From CAZDML01 sp964506645 (GTDB lineage: Bacteria > Elusimicrobiota > Elusimicrobia > 2-01-FULL-59-12): DNA of 42,681 nt. The notes below the pieces were generated by a model. That model had not been told where the DNA came from. It searched no databases and was given only the letters and a program-made list of their open reading frames with translations. The position numbers and the translations under genes are program-made. The DNA is taken from contig CAZDML010000005.1 in assembly GCA_964506645.1 (NCBI GenBank), positions 1 through 42,681 on the forward strand, written 5' to 3'. This document shows positions 7,374-15,803 of this stretch, piece by piece (position 1 is the first letter of the stretch; each line of letters begins with the position of its first letter).

Positions 7374-9200
7374 TTACTCCACCGTAACGCTTTTTGCAAG
7401 ATTGCGCGGTTGATCGACATCGCATCCGCGCAGAACAGCCACATGATAGGACAAGAGTTGAAGCGGAATAATCGTGAGCAGCGGCGAGAGCGTTTCATGT
7501 ACGGCCGGCACGGTTAAAACAAAATCTGCCTTCTTGATAACATCCTGATCTCCTGCCGTAGCCACCGCCACGACTTGCCCGCCGCGCGCTTTGACTTCTT
7601 CCATATTAGACAGCATCTTCTCGCGAATCATCGACGCAGTGGCAATCGACACCACGGGGAGGTTTTCATCGATGAGTGCAATGGGTCCGTGTTTCATTTC
7701 GCCGGCGGGATAGCCTTCGGCATGGATATAAGAAATTTCTTTCAGCTTGAGTGCGCCTTCGAGCGCAATCGGGTAGTTCAAATGCCGACCGAGATAGAGG
7801 AAATTGGTACGGCGAAACAGTTTTTTGGCCACCTTCTCAACTTCTCCGGCGCCCTCCAGAAGGTCTGTGATGAGGCTGGGCAGATGCGAGAGCGCCTGCA
7901 GCAGGGTCTGCATGGTTTCCCGCGGTAAAGTGCCGCGGCACTGGGCAATATAGAGCGCGAGCAAAAAGAGCGCGGTCAGCTGACCCGTGAAGGCTTTGGT
8001 CGAGGCAACACCAATTTCGGGGCCGCAGTGTGTATAGAGCGTATGAGCGGCATCCCGCGTCGCAGTGGCGCCGACCACATTGCAGATTGCCAGAGTCGGG
8101 AAGCCTTTGGTTTTACAGTCGCGCAATGCCGCCAAGGTATCCGCGGTTTCACCGGATTGCGAGATCGCCACAATCAGCGTTCCAGGATCTTTCGAAGAGC
8201 GGCGGTAACGGAACTCGCTGGCAATTTCGACGTCGCAGGGGATCCCGGCAAGCTCTTCCAACCAGAATCGGCCGACGAGCGCGGCATGATAGGAGGTCCC
8301 ACATCCGACCAGACAAATCTTCGGCATCGATGTGGCCAGCGTCGCGGGCAATACGTCATCCAAATCCACTTTGGGCTCATCCAGCGAGATACGACTGCGG
8401 AAGGTGTCGCGAATAGTCACTGGCTGCTCAAAAATTTCTTTGAGCATGAAATGTTTGAAGCCGGCCTTCTCTGCGGCAATAGCATCCCACAATATCGTTT
8501 TGATCTCGCGCTTCACGGGCTGCCCATCGAGATTCATAATATCGATGTGGTCTTGATAAATATCGGCCACGTCACCGTCTTCCAGAAAAATGACTTTACG
8601 GGTGTGCGGAAGAAGTGCGGGAACGTCGGAGGCCAAAAACATTTCGCCCTCTCCAATACCCAGTACCAGCGGCGAATCTTTCCGCGCGGCAATAAAGCGT
8701 TTAGGGTCATCGGACGCCAGGACGCCGACCGCGTAGGATCCATGCGCCTGTTTCAGCGCCATGCGCACTGCGGCGAGAAGATCGCCCTTGTAGGCTTCTT
8801 CCACCAGATGCGCGATGACTTCCGTGTCCGTCTGAGATTTAAAGGTATGGCCGGCATCGGTGAGGCGTTTTTTAAGCTCCACATAGTTTTCAATGATGCC
8901 ATTATGAACAACGACGATCGTGTCGTTGCAGCAGGTGTGTGGGTGAGCGTTTTCTTCGGAAGGCCGGCCGTGCGTCGCCCAGCGCGTATGGCCGAGACCG
9001 AGCGTCCCCGCGACCGGTTTTTGTGTGAGCAGGTCTTGCAAAATGGAAAGTTTGCCCGCGGCGCGGCGTAGTTGAATGGATTGATCTTTTAAAACAGCAA
9101 CACCCGCGGAATCGTATCCGCGGTATTCAAGCCGGCGCAGTCCTTCGACCAGCACCTGCGATGCATTTTTCTTACCGATATAGCCGACGATTCCGCACAT
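7374..9200 (-). CDS. glmS: Glutamine-fructose-6-phosphate aminotransferase (isomerizing)
   Basis: A full-length 608-residue cytoplasmic enzyme that makes glucosamine-6-phosphate, the first step towards UDP-GlcNAc for peptidoglycan and LPS. It has an N-terminal glutamine amidotransferase domain with catalytic Cys2 (MCGIVGYIG), GHTRWATHG and HNGIIENY. Two SIS domains follow, with CGTSYHAA and SQSGETADT, and the C-terminal signature DQPRNLAKSVTVE. It starts 1 bp after the pdxJ stop. GlmM lies two genes upstream, so two of the three UDP-GlcNAc enzymes are in this operon; GlmU is not seen. No glmS ribozyme is expected or visible, since the upstream region is coding. Confidence 0.98.
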   Translation of the reverse strand: MCGIVGYIGKKNASQVLVEGLRRLEYRGYDSAGVAVLKDQSIQLRRAAGKLSILQDLLTQKPVAGTLGLGHTRWATHGRPSEENAHPHTCCNDTIVVVHNGIIENYVELKKRLTDAGHTFKSQTDTEVIAHLVEEAYKGDLLAAVRMALKQAHGSYAVGVLASDDPKRFIAARKDSPLVLGIGEGEMFLASDVPALLPHTRKVIFLEDGDVADIYQDHIDIMNLDGQPVKREIKTILWDAIAAEKAGFKHFMLKEIFEQPVTIRDTFRSRISLDEPKVDLDDVLPATLATSMPKICLVGCGTSYHAALVGRFWLEELAGIPCDVEIASEFRYRRSSKDPGTLIVAISQSGETADTLAALRDCKTKGFPTLAICNVVGATATRDAAHTLYTHCGPEIGVASTKAFTGQLTALFLLALYIAQCRGTLPRETMQTLLQALSHLPSLITDLLEGAGEVEKVAKKLFRRTNFLYLGRHLNYPIALEGALKLKEISYIHAEGYPAGEMKHGPIALIDENLPVVSIATASMIREKMLSNMEEVKARGGQVVAVATAGDQDVIKKADFVLTVPAVHETLSPLLTIIPLQLLSYHVAVLRGCDVDQPRNLAKSVTVE

Positions 9201-9201
9201 A

Positions 9202-9915
9202 TTAATTCACCCGGTCCTTCATGCTGCGCACCGCAGCGCCCCAGCCAACAAACAGCGCGCGCGCGACGATGGCGTATCCAATATTTAACTCTTCCATGCC
9301 CGGGAGCCGAGCGACAGGACCGACATTGTTGTAATCGAGCCCGTGTCCGGCATGCACATGCAGCTGACACTGCCGGGCCTTCTCAACGCCCTTGCGGAGC
9401 CTTAAAAGCTCCTGACGGCGGGCCGCGCCGGCTGCGGCTTCGGCATAGGAGCCCGTGTGAAACTCTACGGCATCTGCCCCTAAAGCACCGGCACAGGCCA
9501 CTTGCTTAAGGTCGGCATCAATGAACAGACTAACGAAAATTTTTTTGTCTGATAAGTGGCGGATCATCTTCTCGAGCTTGGCACGATGCGCAACCACATT
9601 TAATCCGCCTTCCGTAGTTAGTTCCTTGCGATTTTCCGGCACAAGACATACACGGTGCGGCCGTACATCCAACGCAATCGATTCCATCTCTGACGTGGCC
9701 GCCATTTCCAGAGACAAGCGTGTTTTCAGAGTTTTTCGAAGTGCCCGAATATCGCGATCTTGAATGTGGCGGCGGTCTTCACGCAAATGCGCCACGATTC
9801 CATCGGCACCCTGCCTCTCGGCCAGGAGCGCCGCTTCCACGGGATCCGGAAACAATCCCTGGCGCTGCTGACGGACGGTGGCAATATGGTCGACGTTCAC
9901 ACCCAGCTCGACCAT
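9202..9915 (-). CDS. pdxJ: Pyridoxine 5'-phosphate synthase
   Basis: A 237-residue TIM-barrel enzyme that condenses 1-deoxyxylulose-5-phosphate with aminoacetone phosphate in the DXP-dependent vitamin B6 pathway. Hallmarks are LGVNVDHIATVRQ at the N-terminus, GADGIVAHLREDRRHI, the catalytic Glu in LSLEMA, VCLVPE, TEGGLN, VSLFID and HAGHGLDYNN. It lies between glmM (5 bp upstream) and glmS (1 bp downstream). Its substrate DXP also feeds the MEP pathway represented by ispE at the end of the same operon. Confidence 0.97.
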   Translation of the reverse strand: MVELGVNVDHIATVRQQRQGLFPDPVEAALLAERQGADGIVAHLREDRRHIQDRDIRALRKTLKTRLSLEMAATSEMESIALDVRPHRVCLVPENRKELTTEGGLNVVAHRAKLEKMIRHLSDKKIFVSLFIDADLKQVACAGALGADAVEFHTGSYAEAAAGAARRQELLRLRKGVEKARQCQLHVHAGHGLDYNNVGPVARLPGMEELNIGYAIVARALFVGWGAAVRSMKDRVN

Positions 9916-9920
9916 GAGAT

Positions 9921-11282
9921 TTACGCCTTTCCTAAAACAGCGAGCGCCTTTTCTGCAATTTCATCGGCCAAGCTCTGCAGCTGCTGCTTATCGGGCCCTT
10001 CCATCATAATGCGCAGAAGTGGCTCGGTACCGGAATAGCGGACGACCACGCGGCCTTGGTCTCCCAGCATGTCGCGCGCCGTTTGAATGGCATGCTGCAC
10101 GTCGCGGCATTCTTCCAGCGGCCGTTTGGTTTTAACTTCGACATTCATGAGCAGCTGCGGGTACTTCTCAAAGAGGGAGTAGGCCCAGGAGAAGGGACGA
10201 TTGTTTTTGCGTAGGAGAGACACCATCTGCAGCGCGGTCAGAAGTCCATCGCCTGTGGGCAGATGGTCGTGGAAAATAATATGGCCCGATTGTTCACCGC
10301 CGATCACGCCGCCACATTCGTCTAACTGATCGGACACGTAGCGATCGCCAACCGGCGTGGTGAGGACGTTGACACCCCAGCTTTTGAGTGTTTTGACCAG
10401 GCCGAGGTTGGCCATGACGGTTACGACCACGGTGTTTTTGCTTAAACGTTTTTCTTGCTGCAGACTTCGCGCCACACAGGCCAACACATAATCGCCATCG
10501 AGTAGACGGCCTTTCTCGTCGCAGAAAATAGCTCGATCGCCGTCGCCGTCAAACGCAATCCCAGCGTTGGCTTTGTGCTTCACGACAAGTTTCTGCATTT
10601 TTTCGGGATGCTGGGATCCCCAGCCGGCATTGATGTTTTTGCCGTTTGGGGTCGCGCCGATTGCAATGACTTTGGCGCCCAGGCGTTTCAAAAAATCCGG
10701 CGCAATTTTGGACAACGACCCGTGCGCACAATCAACGACCAGCGTCAGGCCTTTAAATGTTTGTCCTTTGGGAAGCGTTGATTTTAAAAAAGCGAGATAG
10801 TCTTTTACGGCAGATGTGTCTTCCTGCATCGGGAGCGAAGACCCCTGGATGGAGCCGCTCGTATGAATCCACTGTTCGATTTGGCGTTCCCAGGAATCGG
10901 GGCACTTGCGGCCGTTGGGACCAAAGAGTTTAACCCCATTAAATTTAGCCGGATTGTGAGACGCTGAAATCATCACGCCACCCAGGACATTACGGTGCGG
11001 GACCAGACGCGCAATCGCCGGTGTTGAGACAATGCCTGTCTCACGCAGGGAGACTTGCTGTGTGCGTGCGCCTTCAGCAAAGGCCTGGGCGATCCAGGTG
11101 CCAGAGCCACGCGTGTCGCGTCCAAGCAGGAATACTGGGGACTTTCCGGGCACATTCTGCCGATATACAGCCGCGGCCGCCGCACCGAGTTTGCGCAGCA
11201 GGCTCTTCTGGAGCGGATAGGCACCGGCAATCCCACGAACACCGTCCGTTCCAAATAAAATGGGGGCGATCTTTTCAGCCAT
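9921..11282 (-). CDS. glmM: Phosphoglucosamine mutase
   Basis: A 453-residue alpha-D-phosphohexomutase that converts GlcN-6-P to GlcN-1-P. Visible motifs are FGTDGVRG (10-17), the active-site loop MISASHNP with phospho-Ser108, the Mg site FDGDGDRAIFCD, the sugar-binding GGEQSGHI and the phosphate-binding RYSGTEPLLRIM near the C-terminus. The ATG at 11280-11282 shares a base with the TAA of the upstream 32-residue gene (TAATG). The open frame upstream to 11483 is the shadow of cdaA and that small gene. GlmM is known in other bacteria to bind and inhibit CdaA, which fits this neighbourhood. Confidence 0.97.
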   Translation of the reverse strand: MAEKIAPILFGTDGVRGIAGAYPLQKSLLRKLGAAAAAVYRQNVPGKSPVFLLGRDTRGSGTWIAQAFAEGARTQQVSLRETGIVSTPAIARLVPHRNVLGGVMISASHNPAKFNGVKLFGPNGRKCPDSWERQIEQWIHTSGSIQGSSLPMQEDTSAVKDYLAFLKSTLPKGQTFKGLTLVVDCAHGSLSKIAPDFLKRLGAKVIAIGATPNGKNINAGWGSQHPEKMQKLVVKHKANAGIAFDGDGDRAIFCDEKGRLLDGDYVLACVARSLQQEKRLSKNTVVVTVMANLGLVKTLKSWGVNVLTTPVGDRYVSDQLDECGGVIGGEQSGHIIFHDHLPTGDGLLTALQMVSLLRKNNRPFSWAYSLFEKYPQLLMNVEVKTKRPLEECRDVQHAIQTARDMLGDQGRVVVRYSGTEPLLRIMMEGPDKQQLQSLADEIAEKALAVLGKA

Positions 11283-11380
11283 TACATGCCTCGCTTCTTT
11301 ACAAACAACCACACCAACACCGCCATGGCCAGTGCGATCAGCTTGAGTGATCCGTTTTTCTTCCAGTCGTCGAATTTCAT
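11282..11380 (-). CDS. 32-residue single-helix membrane peptide resembling the N-terminal anchor of CdaR/YbbR
   Basis: This 32-codon gene is precisely coupled on both sides: its ATG overlaps the cdaA stop (ATGA), and its TAA overlaps the glmM ATG (TAATG). The peptide starts MKFDDWKKNGSLKLIALAMA, continues into a Val/Leu/Trp-rich helix and ends with a Lys-Lys-Arg motif, giving one membrane helix (residues about 11-26). In many bacteria the gene between cdaA and glmM is cdaR (ybbR), whose first helix has the same W..K.IAL pattern followed by YbbR domains. Here those domains are absent. I infer a minimal CdaR-like regulator or a relic. It is too short for normal gene callers. Confidence 0.75.
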   Translation of the reverse strand: MKFDDWKKNGSLKLIALAMAVLVWLFVKKRGM

Positions 11381-12180
11381 AATGTGGTTCCCGATACGGC
11401 CGCTTCGACTTCTTTACGCGCACGCGCGCGATAGAGATCCAGCAGCTTACGGCGCAAGGTATCGATGTCGAGCTCGCGCTCAAGCTCGCCGCCGCGCGCC
11501 AGAGAGATCACTCCGGTTTCTTCCGATACAACAATCACCCAGGCATCGGTAAACTCCGACAATCCAACGGCCGCACGGTGACGCGTTCCCAGAATTTTGG
11601 CCATATTGGGATCGTTGGAGAGGGGCAACAAACACCCCGCCGCCTCCAGCCGGCCGTTGCGGATAATCGCAGCTCCATCGTGCAAGGGCGAGCGGTAGTG
11701 AAAAATCGATAACAACAACTCTTTGGAGATATCTGCATTGATGAGCGTGCCGGTCTCAGCGTAATTGCGAAGCCCCACATCCTGTTCCAGCACAACGAGA
11801 ATTCCCATTTGGCGCTGGGCCGCCTCCTGCACCGCGCCCATAAGCTCTTCCAGAAAAGCGAGTCGGTCGGACACGAGAATACGCCCAAGTGGATGGCTCC
11901 CAAGCTGCGCCAGCGCGGAACGCAGTTCCGGCTGGAACACAACCGCCAGAATCACGACAGCGCCTGACCAGAAATTTTCTAAAAGCCAGGTCGTCGCTTG
12001 CAGATGCAGAAAATCGCGCGCGATCAGCGTGGTCACCATGAGCACCGCCAAACCCATGATCACCTGCACGGCGTGAGTGCCTTTAATCAAAATGAGGAGC
12101 CGATAGAAAACAAAGGCGATCAACAGGATGTCGATCGCGGGAACAAAATAACTCCACCAGAAAGTATCAATCACATTCAT
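11377..12180 (-). CDS. cdaA: Membrane diadenylate cyclase (c-di-AMP synthase, CdaA/DacA type)
   Basis: A 267-residue protein with three N-terminal membrane helices (roughly 11-31, 37-58 and 68-82) followed by a DAC domain. The catalytic DAC motifs are intact: DGA in LHDGAAI (168-170) and RHR in GTRHRAAVG (200-202). It should condense two ATP into the second messenger c-di-AMP, which governs turgor, potassium and cell-wall homeostasis. It lies downstream of folP (ATGA overlap) and upstream of the CdaR-like peptide and glmM, the conserved cdaA-cdaR-glmM order. c-di-AMP synthesis is less usual in diderm lineages. Confidence 0.96.
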   Translation of the reverse strand: MNVIDTFWWSYFVPAIDILLIAFVFYRLLILIKGTHAVQVIMGLAVLMVTTLIARDFLHLQATTWLLENFWSGAVVILAVVFQPELRSALAQLGSHPLGRILVSDRLAFLEELMGAVQEAAQRQMGILVVLEQDVGLRNYAETGTLINADISKELLLSIFHYRSPLHDGAAIIRNGRLEAAGCLLPLSNDPNMAKILGTRHRAAVGLSEFTDAWVIVVSEETGVISLARGGELERELDIDTLRRKLLDLYRARARKEVEAAVSGTTL

Positions 12181-13046
12181 TGTGTTTTCTCAATCGCCTG
12201 CCACACCGCTACAGCGCGTTTTGTCGCTTGCACATCATGCACCCTCAGACCGTTGGCCCCCTGCGATAACGCCCACAAGGCTGCAGCCAGGGATCCTTCC
12301 AATCGATCTTCGACCGGAAGCGGCTTCTCCGGTGTCCCTAAAAGCTGTCCGATCGAACTCTTGCGTGAAACGCCAATGAGGAGCGGCCGCTTCAGCGTTT
12401 TGAGTACACTCACATAACGCAAAAGCAGCAAGTTATGCGTCAGTGTTTTTCCAAAACCAATGCCGGGATCGAGAATCACGGCGCGTTCGTGAATTCCGCG
12501 GCGCGTCACAAACCGAAGGCGTTCTTCAAAAAAAGCGTTTACTTCGTCGATGATGCGGCCATAGCGCGGTGCCTGCTGCATGGTCTCTGGCGTTCCCTGC
12601 ATATGCATCAGAACAACGGGGCATTGTGCTTCTGCAATCACATCCGCCATCGCCGGGTCGCTGCGCAGCGCAGACACATCATTAATCAGGCTTGCACCGG
12701 CTTTGAGCGCCTCGCGCGCAAGAACAGCTTTTTGCGTATCGACCGAGATCACCGCCTGCGGATGCTTTGCGAGCAGCGCTTCAATCACAGGCAGGACGCG
12801 GCGGCGTTCTTCATCGAGCGAAACGGGCTGAGATCCCGGTCGCGTGGATTCACCACCAATATCAATCAGGTCAGCGCCCTGGGTGAGCAGGAGCTCGGCC
12901 TGCCGAAGCGCGGCCTCGGGCTCCATGGTGCGCGCGCCGGCATAAAATGAATCGGGGGTGGCATTGAGCACCCCCATGATCCAACCGTGACCCCTGGAAA
13001 GAAAGCTAAGCTTAGCTTGCGGCGACGGCGCCTGGTGCGTTGTCAC
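12177..13046 (-). CDS. folP: Dihydropteroate synthase
   Basis: A 289-residue TIM-barrel enzyme that joins p-aminobenzoate to dihydropterin pyrophosphate in folate synthesis. Motifs are MGVLNATPDSF, DIGGESTRPGSQPVS, NDVSAL, VLMHMQGTPETMQ, DPGIGFGKTLTHN, GVSRKSSIG and the terminal RVHD. The start is a GTG at 13044-13046, preceded by GGAGG at 9 bases and overlapping the ftsH 3' end by 35 bp. An in-frame ATG at 12977 would remove the first beta-strand and is unlikely. It follows ftsH as in many bacterial genomes. The stop overlaps the cdaA ATG. Confidence 0.95.
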   Translation of the reverse strand: MTTHQAPSPQAKLSFLSRGHGWIMGVLNATPDSFYAGARTMEPEAALRQAELLLTQGADLIDIGGESTRPGSQPVSLDEERRRVLPVIEALLAKHPQAVISVDTQKAVLAREALKAGASLINDVSALRSDPAMADVIAEAQCPVVLMHMQGTPETMQQAPRYGRIIDEVNAFFEERLRFVTRRGIHERAVILDPGIGFGKTLTHNLLLLRYVSVLKTLKRPLLIGVSRKSSIGQLLGTPEKPLPVEDRLEGSLAAALWALSQGANGLRVHDVQATKRAVAVWQAIEKTQ

Positions 13047-14832
13047 GGATCAGGGCCTCCACTTCTTCACTGTCGAGGATTTCTTTTTCAATGAGCTTGT
13101 CCGCCAATTTATCCAGCTTGGCACGATTGTCGGCGAGCAGTTTGCGCACATAATTCATCGAATCAACCACCAGACGCTTCACTTCTTCATCGATCACTTG
13201 CGCCGTCTGCTCAGAATAACCGCGATCACGGCCGACATCGCGTCCCATAAAAACTTCTTCTTCTTTCTTGCGATAGGTGAGCGGTCCGAGTTTTTCGGAC
13301 ATTCCAAATTCGCAAACCATTTTCTGGGCGAGATTGGTTGCTTTCTGTAAATCGTCGCAAGCGCCCGTCGTAATTTCCGAGAAAACCAACTCTTCCGCCA
13401 CACGGCCGCCGAGAAGCACACAGAGACGGTTGCGCATTTCACCGCGGCTGGTCAGGTAACGGTCTTCCGTCGGGAGCTGCAGGGTATACCCCAGCGCCTG
13501 ACCGCGTGAGATGATGGAGATCTTATGAACCGGGTCGGTACCTGGCGTGAGTTTGGCCACCAACGCGTGCCCTGATTCGTGATAGGCCACGATCTTCTTT
13601 TCTTTTTCCGAAATCATGCGGTTCTTGCGTTCCGGTCCGGCGATCACACGCTCAATCGCTTCTTCCAGTTCGGGAAGTTCCACGGCCTCTTTGTTGCGGC
13701 GTGCGGCCAAAAGCGCTGCTTCGTTGACGAGATTGGCCAAGTCCGCACCCACAAACCCCGGCGTGCGGCGGGCAATGACGCTGAAATCCACGTTCGGCGA
13801 AAGCTTCACAGCTTTGGCATGCACACGCAGAATTTCTTCGCGGCCACGCAGGTCTGGCATCGGGACTGTCACATGACGATCGAAACGGCCCGGGCGAAGC
13901 AGGGCCGGGTCCAGCACATCCGGACGGTTCGTTGCGGCGATCAAAATGACCCCTTCTTTTGTGTCAAAGCCGTCCATTTCCACGAGCAATTGATTCAACG
14001 TTTGTTCGCGTTCATCATGTCCGCCGCCAATGCCGGCAAAGCGGTGACGGCCCACGGCATCGATTTCATCGACAAAGAGCAAACACGGCGCATTTTTGCG
14101 ACCCTGGTCAAAGAGGTCGCGCACACGGCTGGCGCCCACACCGACGAACATTTCCACAAACTCGCTGCCTGACGAAGAGAAGAACGGCACCCCCGCTTCC
14201 CCCGCCACGGCTTTCGCAAGAAGTGTCTTTCCGGTGCCCGGCGCGCCGTACAGCAGCACGCCTTTGGGAATTTTCCCGCCGAGGCGCTGAAACTTCGCCG
14301 GGTCTTTTAAGAATTCAATGATTTCGCGAAGCTCTTCCTTGGCTTCATCACAGCCGGCCACATCGGCAAAGGTGACTTTGGATTTTTTCGTGGTCTGCAG
14401 TTTGGCCTTACTGCGCCCAAACGCCATCGCTTGTTTACCGCCGCCCTGCATCTGCCGCATCATGAACACCCAGAGGAAAATGAAGAACACCGTGGGGCCA
14501 AAATTCATCAGAATCGCCCACAACGACCCGTGCTCGGCTTCGCCGGAATAATCCTGGACCTTATAGGTGTCCAGATCCTGAACAAGGTTGGGGTCGTTTA
14601 AAGGAATGGTGTGAAAACTTTCACGCTTTCCATCGGCGCCCAACGAAACACCGTTAATCTGATCGGGGCGCACTTTGACGGTTGTGACCTGGCCATCGCG
14701 CAAGCGACGCTTAAATTCGGAATAACTGATTTCGCGGTCGGTCGTGACCGAACGCATAGACGACCAGATAAAAAGCAGGATGATAAAAAAGGCACCCCAC
14801 GTTAACAACCCACGCCAATTTCGATTATTCAT
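13012..14832 (-). CDS. ftsH: ATP-dependent zinc metalloprotease FtsH
   Basis: A 606-residue membrane-anchored AAA+ protease for quality control of membrane and soluble proteins. Two transmembrane helices (about 10-27 and 109-127) flank a small periplasmic domain. Then come Walker A GAPGTGKT (196-203), Walker B LLFVDEIDAVG, the second region of homology with LLRPGRFDR, and the zinc site HESGH (418-422). A helical tail ends at an Ala-rich C-terminus. The ATG at 14830-14832 overlaps the tilS stop (ATGA). An upstream extension of the frame to 14985 is tilS shadow. tilS-ftsH-folP is a widely conserved order. Confidence 0.97.
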   Translation of the reverse strand: MNNRNWRGLLTWGAFFIILLFIWSSMRSVTTDREISYSEFKRRLRDGQVTTVKVRPDQINGVSLGADGKRESFHTIPLNDPNLVQDLDTYKVQDYSGEAEHGSLWAILMNFGPTVFFIFLWVFMMRQMQGGGKQAMAFGRSKAKLQTTKKSKVTFADVAGCDEAKEELREIIEFLKDPAKFQRLGGKIPKGVLLYGAPGTGKTLLAKAVAGEAGVPFFSSSGSEFVEMFVGVGASRVRDLFDQGRKNAPCLLFVDEIDAVGRHRFAGIGGGHDEREQTLNQLLVEMDGFDTKEGVILIAATNRPDVLDPALLRPGRFDRHVTVPMPDLRGREEILRVHAKAVKLSPNVDFSVIARRTPGFVGADLANLVNEAALLAARRNKEAVELPELEEAIERVIAGPERKNRMISEKEKKIVAYHESGHALVAKLTPGTDPVHKISIISRGQALGYTLQLPTEDRYLTSRGEMRNRLCVLLGGRVAEELVFSEITTGACDDLQKATNLAQKMVCEFGMSEKLGPLTYRKKEEEVFMGRDVGRDRGYSEQTAQVIDEEVKRLVVDSMNYVRKLLADNRAKLDKLADKLIEKEILDSEEVEALIRDNAPGAVAAS

Positions 14833-15797
14833 GTCGTTGATCCTTGCGACGGGATGACCGTCAATGTGTGTCCATTTCGTCTGGCAACCCAACCCCCGGT
14901 TAAATGAAGGGAATGTGTTTGATTGGAAGACAGGGCCAGCTGGTAAAGGCGCTCGGTATCCTGGAAGGACGCTCCCTCCAGCCATCGACGTAAAATCCGT
15001 CGACCAAGGGACTTATGATAACCTAAAAGCCGTCTCAAATCAACCACGAATCCCCCGCCTGTTTTACGCCGAATTGCTGGCTTTTCTGCGGCCTCCCGTT
15101 GTGCCCAAAACGCTTCTTCTTCTCGCAGAATTTCCGCCAGTTGACCCAGGCGATTTTTGAGCCCCGGAAACCCCTGCTCCAATAGGGGTAACACCTGGTG
15201 GCGAATTCGGTTCCGGGTCATGCGGATATTTTTGTTGGTGGGGTCGGTCCGATAGGCTAAACGCCGGCTTTGTAGATAGGTCATGACATCCTGGCGAGAC
15301 AGGGCCAGCATGGGCCGTACCAAAAGTAATCCAGGCGCCAGCGACCGAACGGGAGCAATACCGGCAAGGCCCGTTGACCCCGCCCCGCGCAAGACATTCA
15401 TCAGCACGGTTTCAGCCTGATCATTGGCCGTATGCGCTGTTACAACGGCGGTGCAGCGTTGTTTGCGGGCGATGGTGATAAGTGCTTCGTAGCGCAGTGT
15501 GCGGGCCGCTTCTTCGATCCCGATCTTTTTCTTTTTAGCATAGGCCGCGACGTTGACTCGGCGAACCTCGCAGGGTAAATCCCAACGACGAGCCGTCTGT
15601 TGCACAAAACGCGCATCGCGCGCCGACCCCGCGCGCAACTGATGATCAATATGGGCGATACAAATAGAGTACGCACTCTGGCGTAACGCATCGGCCAGGG
15701 CCATGGAATCAGGACCGCCGGAAACAGCGACCAAGAGTTTTTTCGTCGGGGAAATCCCCTGGCGCAGCGTGTGCGACACGCGCTCAGGAAAGGTCAT
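14829..15797 (-). CDS. tilS: tRNA(Ile)-lysidine synthase
   Basis: A 322-residue N-type ATP pyrophosphatase that converts C34 of the CAU-anticodon tRNA-Ile to lysidine so that it reads AUA. The PP-loop SGGPDS is at 26-31, followed by HIDHQLR, GIEEAARTLRYEAL, TAHTANDQAETVLMNVLRG and NIRMTRNRIRHQVLP, all typical of TilS. The C-terminal part is shorter than in E. coli TilS and looks like the compact class, with only part of the tRNA-acceptor-binding domain. It starts 6 bp after the reductase gene and overlaps ftsH at its stop. Confidence 0.95.
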   Translation of the reverse strand: MTFPERVSHTLRQGISPTKKLLVAVSGGPDSMALADALRQSAYSICIAHIDHQLRAGSARDARFVQQTARRWDLPCEVRRVNVAAYAKKKKIGIEEAARTLRYEALITIARKQRCTAVVTAHTANDQAETVLMNVLRGAGSTGLAGIAPVRSLAPGLLLVRPMLALSRQDVMTYLQSRRLAYRTDPTNKNIRMTRNRIRHQVLPLLEQGFPGLKNRLGQLAEILREEEAFWAQREAAEKPAIRRKTGGGFVVDLRRLLGYHKSLGRRILRRWLEGASFQDTERLYQLALSSNQTHSLHLTGGWVARRNGHTLTVIPSQGSTT

Positions 15798-15803
15798 AGA
15801 GAA

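Noticed and set aside
8028..9071. Long open frame on the plus strand opposite glmS
   Set aside because: It is antisense to a fully conserved gene, shows no domain or signal features and reflects codon bias of glmS.
11381..11483. N-terminal extension of glmM into cdaA
   Set aside because: The frame there is a shadow of cdaA and of the small peptide gene; GlmM begins at MAEKIAPILFGTDG.
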